From the NCBI GenBank assembly GCA_030430495.1, contig JAUIKM010000022.1, positions 1 to 64,000 of the forward strand: 64,000 nucleotides of DNA, given 5' to 3'. The DNA comes from a bacterium. GTDB taxonomy: Bacteria > Bacteroidota > Ignavibacteria > Kapaibacteriales > UBA7675. A model generated the notes under the pieces. It made no database searches, was not told the origin of the DNA, and worked only from the letters and a program-made list of their open reading frames with translations. A program made the translations under genes and the position numbers. Of the stretch, positions 46,601 through 54,688 are shown piece by piece (positions within the stretch are counted from its first letter, which is position 1; the number at the start of each line of letters is the position of its first letter).

Positions 46601-48802
46601 CAGCCTGATATTGATGGTCGGCTCGCGGAAAATGCCTTCCCAACGAATCGCGACGCTGGTCCCGGCACAGAAAAATCCTCCGCCATTGGGCGCCAGAAGC
46701 TCCAGGCCGAGACGAAGGTGCGTGACAAACGCATCATTGGAGGTCGGATCAAGGTGGCGCGGCTGCATGGCGCCGGGAGAAACCGGGAACACCGACCCGG
46801 CGGACGTGGTGAAACCAGCCAAATAAAAACGGCCGATTCCGTCGCTGACAACCGCGGTCGCTTCGTCGGTCTGATTGCCGCCGAAGTAACTTGCATAGGT
46901 TATCTGAATGTCGTCGTACGGCGTCATCATGATCATCCAGGCGTCGGAAGACCCGCCCGCAAAAGAGGGATACTCGGCATTGGCGGTCACGTCAAAACTG
47001 TTTGAGGCGGTCGATCCAACGACTATGACATTCTGGAAAGGATCGAGCGTCAGGTCGGTCAGACGAGTAAAGTCGACGCCGGCGGTTTTGTGGCCGAGGT
47101 AGCTGGAATAGTCGACAATTCCGAGCCCCGGCTTCATTTTTACGACCACGGGATTGGTATCGGAACCGCCCGAATCAGAGTAGGCATTTTTGGGCGGGAA
47201 ACCGCCGCCCTGATTGTTGCCTCCGATCAATACCGCGCCATTGTCGAACACAACAATGGAACCGGCGCTTTCGTGGCCGGGGCCGCCCCAATACGTTGAA
47301 TTGTTCAAACTGGAAACATCGCTGCTGATGCAGGAAACAAACATGTCCCTGCCGCCCTGCCAGTCAAGCTGCGCCGCACCGGGGCGCACGGGGAAGCTGT
47401 CCGAGCTCGTTTCACCGGCGATGTAGATGTTGCTGCTTCCGACGTTGATCGCATTTCCCCGGTCTGCACCCCCGCCGCCCAGGAAGGTTCCCAGCGAGGG
47501 GATGATTGCACGCGCTGCGCCCGGATTAATCAGAAAGCGCACATAAATGGCGTCTTCACCGCCGGCATTGTCTGGTTGAACCACGCCGCCCACGATGCCG
47601 GGCAGTTTGATCGAGGTGGACGATCCGACGCAGTGCAGAACATTGGAACGAATTGCGATGTCTTCAATTCCGTCCAGCCCGGCGCCGCCGTAGTACGTGC
47701 CGTGGATAAAATCCATGTCGTCGCGCAACAAAAGCAAAAATGCGGCGCGCGCGCCCAGACCGGCAAAATCGGGTTGTGAAGCTTCCGCGCTCGTCGGAAA
47801 ATCGCCGGACTGCGTCCATCCGCAGACCAGCACGTTGCCGTCGGCCATTACGGCAATCGACGTCGCCACATCCACCCTGGAACCGCCGTACACGGCCGTT
47901 GCCTCAACGCGGTCGCCTGATGCGGAAAGACGAGTGACAAAAATGTCGGTATTTGTGTGTGGGCTTTTGTACACCCCCGTAAAATCCGGGAATATTTGTG
48001 AGGTCGTCGTCCCGGTCAGGTAGAGTTTGCCGCCGAACAGCGCCACGTCCGTCGGGCGGTCGTCGCCGTAGCCGCCCAGATAGGTGCTGTAGATCAACGG
48101 GTCAATTATAAGTTCGCGCGTGGGGTCGTAGTCTCCAGGTTCGAAGCCAATCAAAAAGTCATCCCGGAGCACAAATCGGCAGTCGACGCGTTCGTGCGAA
48201 CCATCGGGATTCAGTTGATAGGCGTAGAGATTGCGGTGTTCAAGCGGTCCAAAAGCCGTGTGTAAAATCAGCGTAGTGTCGGAGTCCAGCTTCAGAGCGG
48301 CGACGCCCTCGTAAACTATCCCGATCTGTGCGGGGTCCGCGCCGGGACTCAGGTGGAAGTCGTAGCGCGGCCGACCGTTCTCGATGTTCAGCGCCAGGTC
48401 CACGCCGCGGTACAAGTCCTGAATCTCGACAGCCGAATAGGCCGCGGCGGACGCAGAGAACGACGCCGACCTGTAGCTGCGCTCGTATTGCGCAATGCCG
48501 ACGGGCACCGCCCGCGCCGAGGTATGCGCCCCGACAAACCGCATGCGCGCCACATGGCCGCGCCTCTCAGATTCCCGATCCTCATATCGATCGATTGTCA
48601 AAGCGGAATCGGAAACCCACAGGTCCATGCCCGGCAGTCGACACATAAAACGCGCTTCCGGCGTCCACTGTCCGCCATTGGAATAGAAAACCGATTCCGC
48701 CGGACGCACCGAGGACAGCTCCGCAGTTTCTGCGCACAGCGGTAGCAGGCCGAAATTCAGCAGCGTGAACAAGGTTCCTATGCGAGCGTAGATGGAGCGC
48801 AT
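43643..48802 (-). CDS. Giant multidomain secreted protein: SBBP repeats, Ig-like domains, T9SS sorting domain
   Basis: 1719 residues. The ATG at 48802 opens a signal peptide (MRSIYARIGTLFTLLNFG); a start 23 codons earlier is possible but Pro-rich. After an N-terminal domain (about 30-235), SBBP-type beta-propeller repeats run to about 700 (YSTYLGGYGDDRPTDVAL, then repeated AVYGG, TYYGG, SYLGH, SYFGG strands). Ig-like domains follow (about 700-1080), then choice-of-anchor-D-like segments (about 1080-1500), a cohesin-like stretch near 1520-1610, and a T9SS sorting domain (LEIFDSLGRSIYSASI, NAGVYFCLVSVG). Likely a surface adhesin or matrix protein. It heads an operon with the OmpA protein gene. 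Confidence 0.82.
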   Translation of the reverse strand: MRSIYARIGTLFTLLNFGLLPLCAETAELSSVRPAESVFYSNGGQWTPEARFMCRLPGMDLWVSDSALTIDRYEDRESERRGHVARMRFVGAHTSARAVPVGIAQYERSYRSASFSASAAAYSAVEIQDLYRGVDLALNIENGRPRYDFHLSPGADPAQIGIVYEGVAALKLDSDTTLILHTAFGPLEHRNLYAYQLNPDGSHERVDCRFVLRDDFLIGFEPGDYDPTRELIIDPLIYSTYLGGYGDDRPTDVALFGGKLYLTGTTTSQIFPDFTGVYKSPHTNTDIFVTRLSASGDRVEATAVYGGSRVDVATSIAVMADGNVLVCGWTQSGDFPTSAEASQPDFAGLGARAAFLLLLRDDMDFIHGTYYGGAGLDGIEDIAIRSNVLHCVGSSTSIKLPGIVGGVVQPDNAGGEDAIYVRFLINPGAARAIIPSLGTFLGGGGADRGNAINVGSSNIYIAGETSSDSFPVRPGAAQLDWQGGRDMFVSCISSDVSSLNNSTYWGGPGHESAGSIVVFDNGAVLIGGNNQGGGFPPKNAYSDSGGSDTNPVVVKMKPGLGIVDYSSYLGHKTAGVDFTRLTDLTLDPFQNVIVVGSTASNSFDVTANAEYPSFAGGSSDAWMIMMTPYDDIQITYASYFGGNQTDEATAVVSDGIGRFYLAGFTTSAGSVFPVSPGAMQPRHLDPTSNDAFVTHLRLGLELLAPNGGGFFCAGTSVAIRWEGIFREPTINIRLRDERSGMTAIIADNVDVTIGTIPWDVTLPPGFPEDGDFRVVLVSPTTNRIIDRSDATFNIYTPPRIDPQSQSPADTIVCVGTSPAIFAVAEGYPEPRFLHWEESPTALPNSWTSIGKNPPRQVGPENDKKYYRAVYANECDTTAGEPIRLHVNALDAVLIGGGSFCIGSRVVLRIAQPTDIEDREILVRWEVDKVNRGNPADFELVPGETGTTLSFNVEDDTRDGWRYRVYLVTLDGCTAYSMSESIDIFPAIEFIQQPQSQVVCAGEQAEFSFDVGANLPNEAEIEWQWRRPGSSDWSVVPGSARSKRLRPNTSAENDGRRIRAAVSYCNDTAYTIEAVLRVIHPAQVRFVASDTLDLGLIETCNLSALGLIELRNESPVDLTVRDLQSADPGISLVGTSPNPIPPGGTAGLSIAYSPGVAGLVDVRAHIKFEECDMTRSMTVMADVRGERPRLEPRLVDFGSLARCSAVMFDTLRLTAPPDVGLNVFRVEIAPPFQVDLDLSTPRFLDATETLLIPVLIEPGLVFVGQTSETLSVEYTAANCVESNLLEAEMRANLLDIGRVLTAPDLEPEIFDCEFPYDGVFEIRNTGVLPLNLSFSGEVLPISAPQEILPDAAAEIAFRIEKPASSAPLRMIITYEQCGLQDTLEFNPVIKKIGPIDVADFIDFGAVRRGAAGTAVLAVVNSGDATVRLTAVDNLPVGLVLLNQQDLPRDLESGETCELSFRLAPTQDVDNSTLQVIFDTPCGESTATVTIRMDFVNSYSLGFAVRSGIVEFGDTIDVIVSLNSSDGFDVGEYRLNFELEYNSTILAPVDPGLESRRDRARAAIRIDTVLPPAQTELATIPMMTGWGNSTTGFFEIVEASVTDSNGREVEPLDFTQSQGGVLLITGISSRYLINPVPGMLYVTVTNSPMNVGDPLELDVRGMPDGGGTLEIFDSLGRSIYSASIPANGLNSFPDAAIANAGVYFCLVSVGDAAITRPFVVN

Positions 48803-49089
48803 ACCACGTAATATGATGATCGTTCTGAGCGGCCGGAGTAAGGCGGGCGGCGGCAGTTCCGACCGGGGCACGCTGAGTTTCGAACACGGAAGATACGAGC
48901 CTCCCTCCTGAAAATCAACACCGGTACAACTATATTACCAGCTTTCGCCGGACCGGCTATGAAGGCCTCAATCGCCGTTTAAGTCAAGACTACCGGCGCG
49001 TTCCTTTCAATTAGCCGCCCAACTCCGTAATTTGCATAATGACCACGTGAAGTGGCCTGTCGTTTCAACACCTCTCGAACCGGACCAGT

Positions 49090-50157
49090 ATGAACGATTC
49101 TCGCGTCCTGGCGATTTTGCTGGGCATTCTGACGTGCATAGCAACCGGCGTTGTTTTGAAAGAACTTTCGGACGTGCTGGTTCCCTTTGCGATCGCCGTC
49201 TTCATATTTTACATCTTCAAACCGGTCGTCGTTTATCTGGTGCAGCGCCGCGTACCGATGATCGTGGCGATTCTCATTGTCCTGTTCATCGTGGGCGCCT
49301 TGCTTTTTGGTTTGTCAATGGTCATCACGTCAAGCGTAAAATCCTTCGTGACCGAAGCGCCGAAGTATGGCGACAAACTTCAGAGCATTATCAACGACAT
49401 TTTTGCGGCCATTCGTCAGAACGACTTCCTGCACGAATACACACAGAATCTGGACTGGCGGGACTATGTCTCGGTCGGATCGATCACGTCGGTATTTACG
49501 TCCGGACTGGGCTCTTTTGCTTCGTCGGTGGGTGACGGGGTGTTCATCCTGCTGTACCTGGTTTTTCTGCTGGCCGGTACCGGGCAATTTATCGGCAAGC
49601 TCAATCTGGCATTTTCCAACAACCACGCCGAGCGCCTGTCGCAGATGGCAAAGAACATCGATGATCAGATACGCGAATACATTGTAACGAAGATTCTCGT
49701 GAGTCTGGGCACCGCGCTGCTCGCCTCCGGCATTCTCTACGCGTTCGGCGTCGACTTTGCGCTGTTGTGGGGCGTGCTGACTTTCATCTTGAATTTCGTG
49801 CCGAATATCGGATCGTTCGTCGCCACGCTGTTTCCGATTGTCCTCTCGCTGCTGCAATTCGATTCAATTGTGACGCCGCTGATCGTTGCGGTCTTGTTGG
49901 TTGGTTCGCAGTTGGTGATGGGCAACGTCATCGAGCCAAAGATGATGGAATCGCGGCTCAACCTCAGCCCCGTGCTGATTCTCGTTTCCCTGATACTCTG
50001 GAGCTGGCTCTGGGGCATCTGGGGTGCAATATTGGCGGTGCCGATCATGTCGACGATAAAGATCGCGCTGGAAAATATCACGGCATTGCGGCCCATCGCC
50101 GTGTTGATGAGCGGCAACAGCAGCGCCATCAACGAAGCGAACCCCATGACAAAGTAA
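49090..50157 (+). CDS. AI-2E-family transporter (PerM-like membrane protein)
   Basis: 355 residues with about eight hydrophobic segments in the UPF0118/AI-2E arrangement: two N-terminal helices (VPFAIAVFIFYIFKPVVVYL), a polar central part (about 80-150), and C-terminal helices with the family landmarks WGVLTFILNFVPNIGSFVA and GNVIEPKMM. This family includes transporters and Na+/H+ antiporters; the substrate is unknown here. It diverges from the giant protein gene across 287 bases and runs in the same direction as the sugar dehydrogenase-like lipoprotein gene, 22 bases downstream, and the MscS gene. Confidence 0.9.
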   Translation: MNDSRVLAILLGILTCIATGVVLKELSDVLVPFAIAVFIFYIFKPVVVYLVQRRVPMIVAILIVLFIVGALLFGLSMVITSSVKSFVTEAPKYGDKLQSIINDIFAAIRQNDFLHEYTQNLDWRDYVSVGSITSVFTSGLGSFASSVGDGVFILLYLVFLLAGTGQFIGKLNLAFSNNHAERLSQMAKNIDDQIREYIVTKILVSLGTALLASGILYAFGVDFALLWGVLTFILNFVPNIGSFVATLFPIVLSLLQFDSIVTPLIVAVLLVGSQLVMGNVIEPKMMESRLNLSPVLILVSLILWSWLWGIWGAILAVPIMSTIKIALENITALRPIAVLMSGNSSAINEANPMTK

Positions 50158-50179
50158 TCTTCACATCCGGACCCGCGCC

Positions 50180-51364
50180 ATGCCCTGTCTCCTGATCGCC
50201 CTCCTCTGCCTTGTGATTGCAGGCTGCTCACACGATGGCAAACAAGAAAATCAGGCAGGGAAATCTCAAGCGGATATCCACAGCACCCTGAACGCCCGGA
50301 CGGCGGACGACGACCACGGCCTGCCGCTGCACAAGCTGCAAGTGCCGGAGGGGTTCAACATTGCGGTCTATTGCGCGGACGTCCCGGCGGCGCGTTCCAT
50401 GGCGCGCGGAAACGGCGGAACAATTTTCGTTTCAACGCGCGCCTCCGACGTGGTGTATGCCATCCGGGATCCGGACGGCGACAACTATGCCGAAGAAGTG
50501 AAGGTCATTGCCGAAGACATGACCATGCCGAACGGCGTGGCGATGCACAACGGCGACCTCTACGTTGCCGAGGTCAGCCGCGTGTGGCGTTTCCCCGCCA
50601 TTGAGCGACACCTCGACAAGCCACGCAAGGAACTGGTGCGCGACGACTTCCCGACGGATCGTTCGCACGGCTGGAAATTCATTCGATTCGGGCCGGACGG
50701 CTACCTGTACATTCCGGTGGGCGCGCCCTGCAATGTGTGCGAAGAAGAGGATGAGCGCTACGCCACGATCATGCGCATGCGTCCCGACGGCAGCGATTTG
50801 CAGGTGTTTGCGCACGGGGTCCGCAACAGCGTCGGTTTTGACTTTCATCCGGACACAAAAGAGCTGTGGTTTACCGACAACGGTCGAGACTGGCTGGGCG
50901 ACGATCAGCCGTCCGACGAGTTAAACCACGCACCACGCGCGGGACTGCACTTTGGGTTTCCCTACTGTCACGCCGGAATGATCAGCGACGACGAGTTTTG
51001 TGAAAGCGGCGACTGCTGCAGCGATGAGCGCTACCGCAAACCGGCCAAACGACTGGGCCCGCACGTGGCCGCACTGGGCATGCGATTTTACACCGGCGCG
51101 ATGTTCCCCGAGCAATATCACAATGCGATTTTTATCGCCGAGCACGGTTCCTGGAATCGCTCCGACAAAATTGGATATCGCGTCGGCGTGGCATTGTTAA
51201 ACGGCAATGCCGTGCGGACGTATCGGCCGTTGGTCGAAGGATGGCTGCAGGATGGCGATGAGGTGTGGGGACGTCCGGTGGACGTCATGCAGATGCCGGA
51301 CGGCGCACTGTTAATTTCCGACGACCACGCCGGTGCAATTTACAGGTTGAGTTACAAAGGTTAA
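50180..51364 (+). CDS. PQQ-dependent sugar dehydrogenase-like lipoprotein (glucose/sorbosone dehydrogenase family)
   Basis: 394 residues. A lipoprotein signal peptide ends at LVIAGCSHDG (Cys about residue 16). The rest is a six-bladed beta-propeller of the glucose/sorbosone dehydrogenase type: LQVPEGFNIAVYCADV, FVSTRASDVVYAIRDPDGDNYAEE, MPNGVAMHNGDLYVAEVSRVWRF, GPDGYLYIPVGAPCNVC, and PHVAALGMRFYTGAMFPEQYHNAIFIAEHGSWNR. Cofactor (PQQ) and oxidation activity are inferred by family. An unusual Cys pair (NVC and EFCESGDCCSD) may form disulfides. Probably periplasmic and anchored in a membrane. Confidence 0.85.
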   Translation: MPCLLIALLCLVIAGCSHDGKQENQAGKSQADIHSTLNARTADDDHGLPLHKLQVPEGFNIAVYCADVPAARSMARGNGGTIFVSTRASDVVYAIRDPDGDNYAEEVKVIAEDMTMPNGVAMHNGDLYVAEVSRVWRFPAIERHLDKPRKELVRDDFPTDRSHGWKFIRFGPDGYLYIPVGAPCNVCEEEDERYATIMRMRPDGSDLQVFAHGVRNSVGFDFHPDTKELWFTDNGRDWLGDDQPSDELNHAPRAGLHFGFPYCHAGMISDDEFCESGDCCSDERYRKPAKRLGPHVAALGMRFYTGAMFPEQYHNAIFIAEHGSWNRSDKIGYRVGVALLNGNAVRTYRPLVEGWLQDGDEVWGRPVDVMQMPDGALLISDDHAGAIYRLSYKG

Positions 51365-51430
51365 ACACAAGTTGAGAGAGTTCGCCGTTTAAGCGGCGCG
51401 CATTTGTATCCCCCGGACAACGGCACTGCT

Positions 51431-52417
51431 ATGGGTGAGTTTTTCAAACAATTCGAAGACATCGTCGGTTTGAACGCGGCAATTCAGTTGCATCTGGTGC
51501 AATCGCTGATTGCCGTCGCGATTATCTGGGCGAGCAAGACAATCCTGCTTAAGCTGGCGTTTCGACGCATCGACGACGTGCAGAGTCGTTACCGCTGGCA
51601 AAAGACGGCCTGGTACACGGCCGTGACGTTGACGGTGTTAATTGTCGGACGCATCTGGTTTGAGGGGATACATTCGCTGGCGACGTTCCTGGGGCTTGTC
51701 TCGGCGGGCGTGGCAATCGCCCTGAAGGATCCTCTGCTTAACATTGCAGGCTGGGTGTATATCGTATCGCGCCGGCCTTTCCACGTCGGCGACAGAATCA
51801 CGACCAGCGACTTTGACGGCGACATTGTGGACCAGGGCATGTTTCACTTTGCAATCATGGAAATCGGCGCCTGGGTGGATGCGGATCAGAATACCGGACG
51901 AATTATCTACATTCCAAACGCGACCATTTTCAACAAACCGGTGGGCAACTACACCGAGGGCTGGTTTGAGTACATCTGGACCGAACTGAAGTTTTGTTTA
52001 ACCTTTGAGAGCGACTGGAAAAAGGCCAAGCGCATTGCCAACGACATTGTAATGAAACACGGCAAGCCGCTCAGCCACGCGGCGCAGCGCAAGGTCAGCC
52101 AGACGACGGGGCGCTACCTCGTGTTCCAGTCTTCGGTGCAGCCGACTGTGTACACGAGCATGAAGGAACACGGCATTCAGCTTGCAGCGCGCTACCTGTG
52201 CGATCCACGGCGACGCCGCCACAGCGAGCAGGCCGTCTGGGAGGAATTGCTCGACGCGTTTTCGGTGCACGACGACATTCAGTTCGCCTACCCGACGCAG
52301 CGCTTCTACCAGCAGAGCGTGGACGCGCCGACGCGTCCGCACCGCTACGGCGAGCAGGCGAATGCGGAGCACAGGGCGTCCAACAAAGGCGACGAAGATG
52401 TAATCGCAGAAAAATGA
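51431..52417 (+). CDS. MscS-family mechanosensitive ion channel
   Basis: 328 residues. The ATG at 51431 was preferred to one nine codons upstream because the protein then begins MGEFFKQFEDIVG before the first membrane helix. Three hydrophobic segments (about 20-38, 62-80, 88-108) precede the pore-lining Ala/Gly-rich helix (GLVSAGVAIALKDPLLNIAGWVYIV) and the beta domain motif RPFHVGDRITT. The later IYIPNATIFNKPVGNY is also typical. The tail from about 210 is polar and less conserved. It would act as an osmotic safety valve in the inner membrane. Follows the dehydrogenase-like gene with a 66-base gap. Confidence 0.93.
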   Translation: MGEFFKQFEDIVGLNAAIQLHLVQSLIAVAIIWASKTILLKLAFRRIDDVQSRYRWQKTAWYTAVTLTVLIVGRIWFEGIHSLATFLGLVSAGVAIALKDPLLNIAGWVYIVSRRPFHVGDRITTSDFDGDIVDQGMFHFAIMEIGAWVDADQNTGRIIYIPNATIFNKPVGNYTEGWFEYIWTELKFCLTFESDWKKAKRIANDIVMKHGKPLSHAAQRKVSQTTGRYLVFQSSVQPTVYTSMKEHGIQLAARYLCDPRRRRHSEQAVWEELLDAFSVHDDIQFAYPTQRFYQQSVDAPTRPHRYGEQANAEHRASNKGDEDVIAEK

Positions 52418-52469
52418 TGGGTGTTAAACGACACGTTGGTTGTAAACAAGCGCCGGCCCGCCGGGTTTG

Positions 52470-52736
52470 TCACTGGGCGTCCGGTTCCTGTTCCGGGAGA
52501 CTTGAGGCTGAGTCCGAATCGCCCGACGACTCCGGGGTTTGCGGCGGGAGTCCCTCACGGATGTGTTTGCGCTCGTCGAGCAGACGGAAAATCTCATCGG
52601 GTTGCAACTCGACGACTTTGCCGTCGCGCCAGATCACGGCGTACTGGCCCAGACGCGCTTTGCGATACAGCGCTTTGGCAATGGCGCGCTCAAAGATGAG
52701 TCTGACTTCTTCCGTGTCTGGTAGTTCGTAGCTCAT
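52470..52736 (-). CDS. Small conserved hypothetical protein
   Basis: 88 residues. The ATG at 52736 gives MSYELPDTEEVRLIFERAI, with the conserved-looking core KARLGQYAVIWRDGKVVELQPDEI and a Ser/Glu-rich tail from about residue 65. Longer frames upstream run into another gene's territory and are unlikely. No membrane segment or signal peptide. It lies 70 bases downstream of the amber-interrupted gene on the same strand. Function unknown; my recollection is that similar small proteins occur widely, but no name is certain. Confidence 0.6.
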   Translation of the reverse strand: MSYELPDTEEVRLIFERAIAKALYRKARLGQYAVIWRDGKVVELQPDEIFRLLDERKHIREGLPPQTPESSGDSDSASSLPEQEPDAQ

Positions 52737-52806
52737 TGTCGGGCCTGGTCGAGTAATTGAAAGTAGAGAGATTGATCGGCTATCCTTGACAATTTGCACA
52801 TCGTGA

Positions 52807-53649
52807 CTAGAATAGTCTTTCTTGTGAGTCTTTTGGTGGATAAAAAACACCGACGATGACAAATGGATTGGGTGCACGTTTATTGTGAAACTCCCAGGTA
52901 GTTCCCATCAACAATGTTATATCGTATTTGCCGCTTAGCACGAATTCATCCCAATATTTGTGTCTCACCATCTCAACCGCTTTCTGTTTGTCGCCATTCG
53001 ATATCTTTAAACAGTTGCGATAAAGTGCACCTATCTCCCAGTCCTCGATCATTGCAGTTCTCTCTTTCCCGCTCTCATCCAGATACTTGTACGAAAACTT
53101 GAAAGGAATTTTTTCGGCGAGTTTAATCTCATCCTCAACTTTGTCGTCGTTGAAGAGACTTAACTGAGCCTTTTCCCGCACCAGTTGATCCAATACCTTT
53201 TTCGACCAATCCGGATTGACCGGCTTATCCACAAATTTCGTCAGTTTCCTTGGTTTAAATGCTGCCAAAGACAGTCGATTGGAATGAGCGAGTTCGATCA
53301 ACTCACCTATACTGTCATACAATGTCACTCTTTCAAGAAAATGTGCGCGACGTCCAGACCAATTTCCGTCGGTGGGGATTGGGTTGCCGAGAATCTTGAT
53401 TTTACTATTGACAATCTTGTAGCTTTCCGGGCGACTATCTCTGGTTGATTTTTCAATCTCCGCTTCAACCCACTGATATTTTTTGTATTGTTTGTCCAAG
53501 ACAAGCTACCGGAACGGAACCGGGTATAGTCGCCGCCACTCCCCGTCCTCGTTGACTCCCGCAGTGCAGACCAGCTCCGTATATTTTTGAGATGGCGTGG
53601 GATAGGTCTTTACGGTAATGAGTATTCGTTCAGTTTTCGTTTTGGACAT
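52807..53649 (-). pseudogene. Conserved hypothetical protein with internal amber stop
   Basis: An ATG at 53649 starts MSKTKTERILITVKTYPT, then TELVCTAGVNEDGEWRRLYPVPFR. An in-frame TAG at 53508-53506 follows. The frame then continues for 232 codons as LVLDKQYKKYQWVEAEIEKS, with DSRPESYKI soon after, to the stop at 52807. This order (VKTYP, LVCTAG, RLYPVPFR, KKYQW, RPESY) is what I remember for an uncharacterised protein family of about 280 residues, so one gene is split by a nonsense mutation, or the stop is read through, or a TTG at 53499 restarts translation. It overlaps the upstream DUF488 gene by 40 bases. Confidence 0.7.
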
Positions 53650-54551
53650 AGGTGCCGTACCTTAACTTGAAAGTTCTTTTTCAGATAATCGCTGACGCAG
53701 TGCCTGTGACAGCTTTCTGCTTCTTTTTCGAAACAAGTTAATGCGATTTTTTTATTCAAGGCAAGCAAATTCATCACCTCTTCAAGAGCATTTTTACGGT
53801 TCGGCAAGTCATTTTCATATATACTGAACAACTGCAAATAATCGTCGGGGTTGTGCAAGTCTTTCCGAAGACTGGATTCAATGCCCAGCTCTGGAACGTG
53901 GCAATAGCAGATTCCAACTTTACCGAGGAGTGTTTCCAGACTAAACTGCGAGAATCCATACTTGCGACTGAGGGGATTATTCCGAACATCGCAAACCATT
54001 TTTACATCATTCATCAACAGGCAGTTGATATAATCTTCAATGTGTACACCTTCGTATCCAATGGTGTAGAGAGTGTCCCGTTCTTCGACATTGATTTTAG
54101 CAGAGACCAGTGCTTCAACATTCTGTAGTTCATGCTCCTTCAGCACACGGTGTTTGATTTCACTATGCCGGGTGTACCATGGATGATCCAGATATACTTT
54201 GCGCAACAACTCATTTCCGCGAAGTCGGTGCGTATCCAACCATTGACCAACATCTTTCGCTGTTGATCCAGCTTGATACCATGCGGAATCACTTATCGAA
54301 TCGGCCAGCCTTACTGCTCTTTCATCCATCTCCAGCCAGCCTCGTTTGCCCAAAAGTTCCAGATCGTCAGCCGCCAAAAAGGAATAACAGCCGAATTTAT
54401 ACGGAACAAACGAGTAAAATGGATTTCGGCGCTGCTCCTGGTGTAAAAACAGCAATTTCTGAAAATCCATTCGAGTCAATTCACCGCCGGCCTTGTCGAG
54501 CAGGATCAGCAGAAGTCTTTGACGATGATATACGGGAGGAGTTTTTGACAT
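53610..54551 (-). CDS. DUF488 domain protein with extra N-terminal domain
   Basis: 313 residues; ATG at 54551 (MSKTPPVYHRQRLLLIL) preferred to one 15 codons earlier. Residues about 165-300 are the DUF488 domain: DTLYTIGYEGVHIEDYINCL, VCDVRNNPLSRKYGFS, HVPELGIESSLRK and the LTCFEKEAESCHRHCVSDYL Cys/His block. The N-terminal 100 residues (GGELTRMDFQKLLFLHQEQ, FVPYKFGCYSFLAADDLELLGKRGWL) resemble the Panacea/SocA-like antitoxin fold, which is an inference from pattern only. DUF488 proteins often occur in defence or nucleic-acid-linked settings. Its stop lies inside the following gene (40-base overlap), so they are translationally coupled. Activity unknown. Confidence 0.75.
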   Translation of the reverse strand: MSKTPPVYHRQRLLLILLDKAGGELTRMDFQKLLFLHQEQRRNPFYSFVPYKFGCYSFLAADDLELLGKRGWLEMDERAVRLADSISDSAWYQAGSTAKDVGQWLDTHRLRGNELLRKVYLDHPWYTRHSEIKHRVLKEHELQNVEALVSAKINVEERDTLYTIGYEGVHIEDYINCLLMNDVKMVCDVRNNPLSRKYGFSQFSLETLLGKVGICYCHVPELGIESSLRKDLHNPDDYLQLFSIYENDLPNRKNALEEVMNLLALNKKIALTCFEKEAESCHRHCVSDYLKKNFQVKVRHLCPKRKLNEYSLP

Positions 54552-54688
54552 CGCAGTAAATACACCAACAATTTGGCTGAGACCGAAGCGCAACAATCCG
54601 CTTTTTGCGGCGCAGGAATAGATATACTACAATGACCTGAGAAACGGAAATGCAAATCTGAATCGGCAGCCGTAGCTGCCGATATTAA

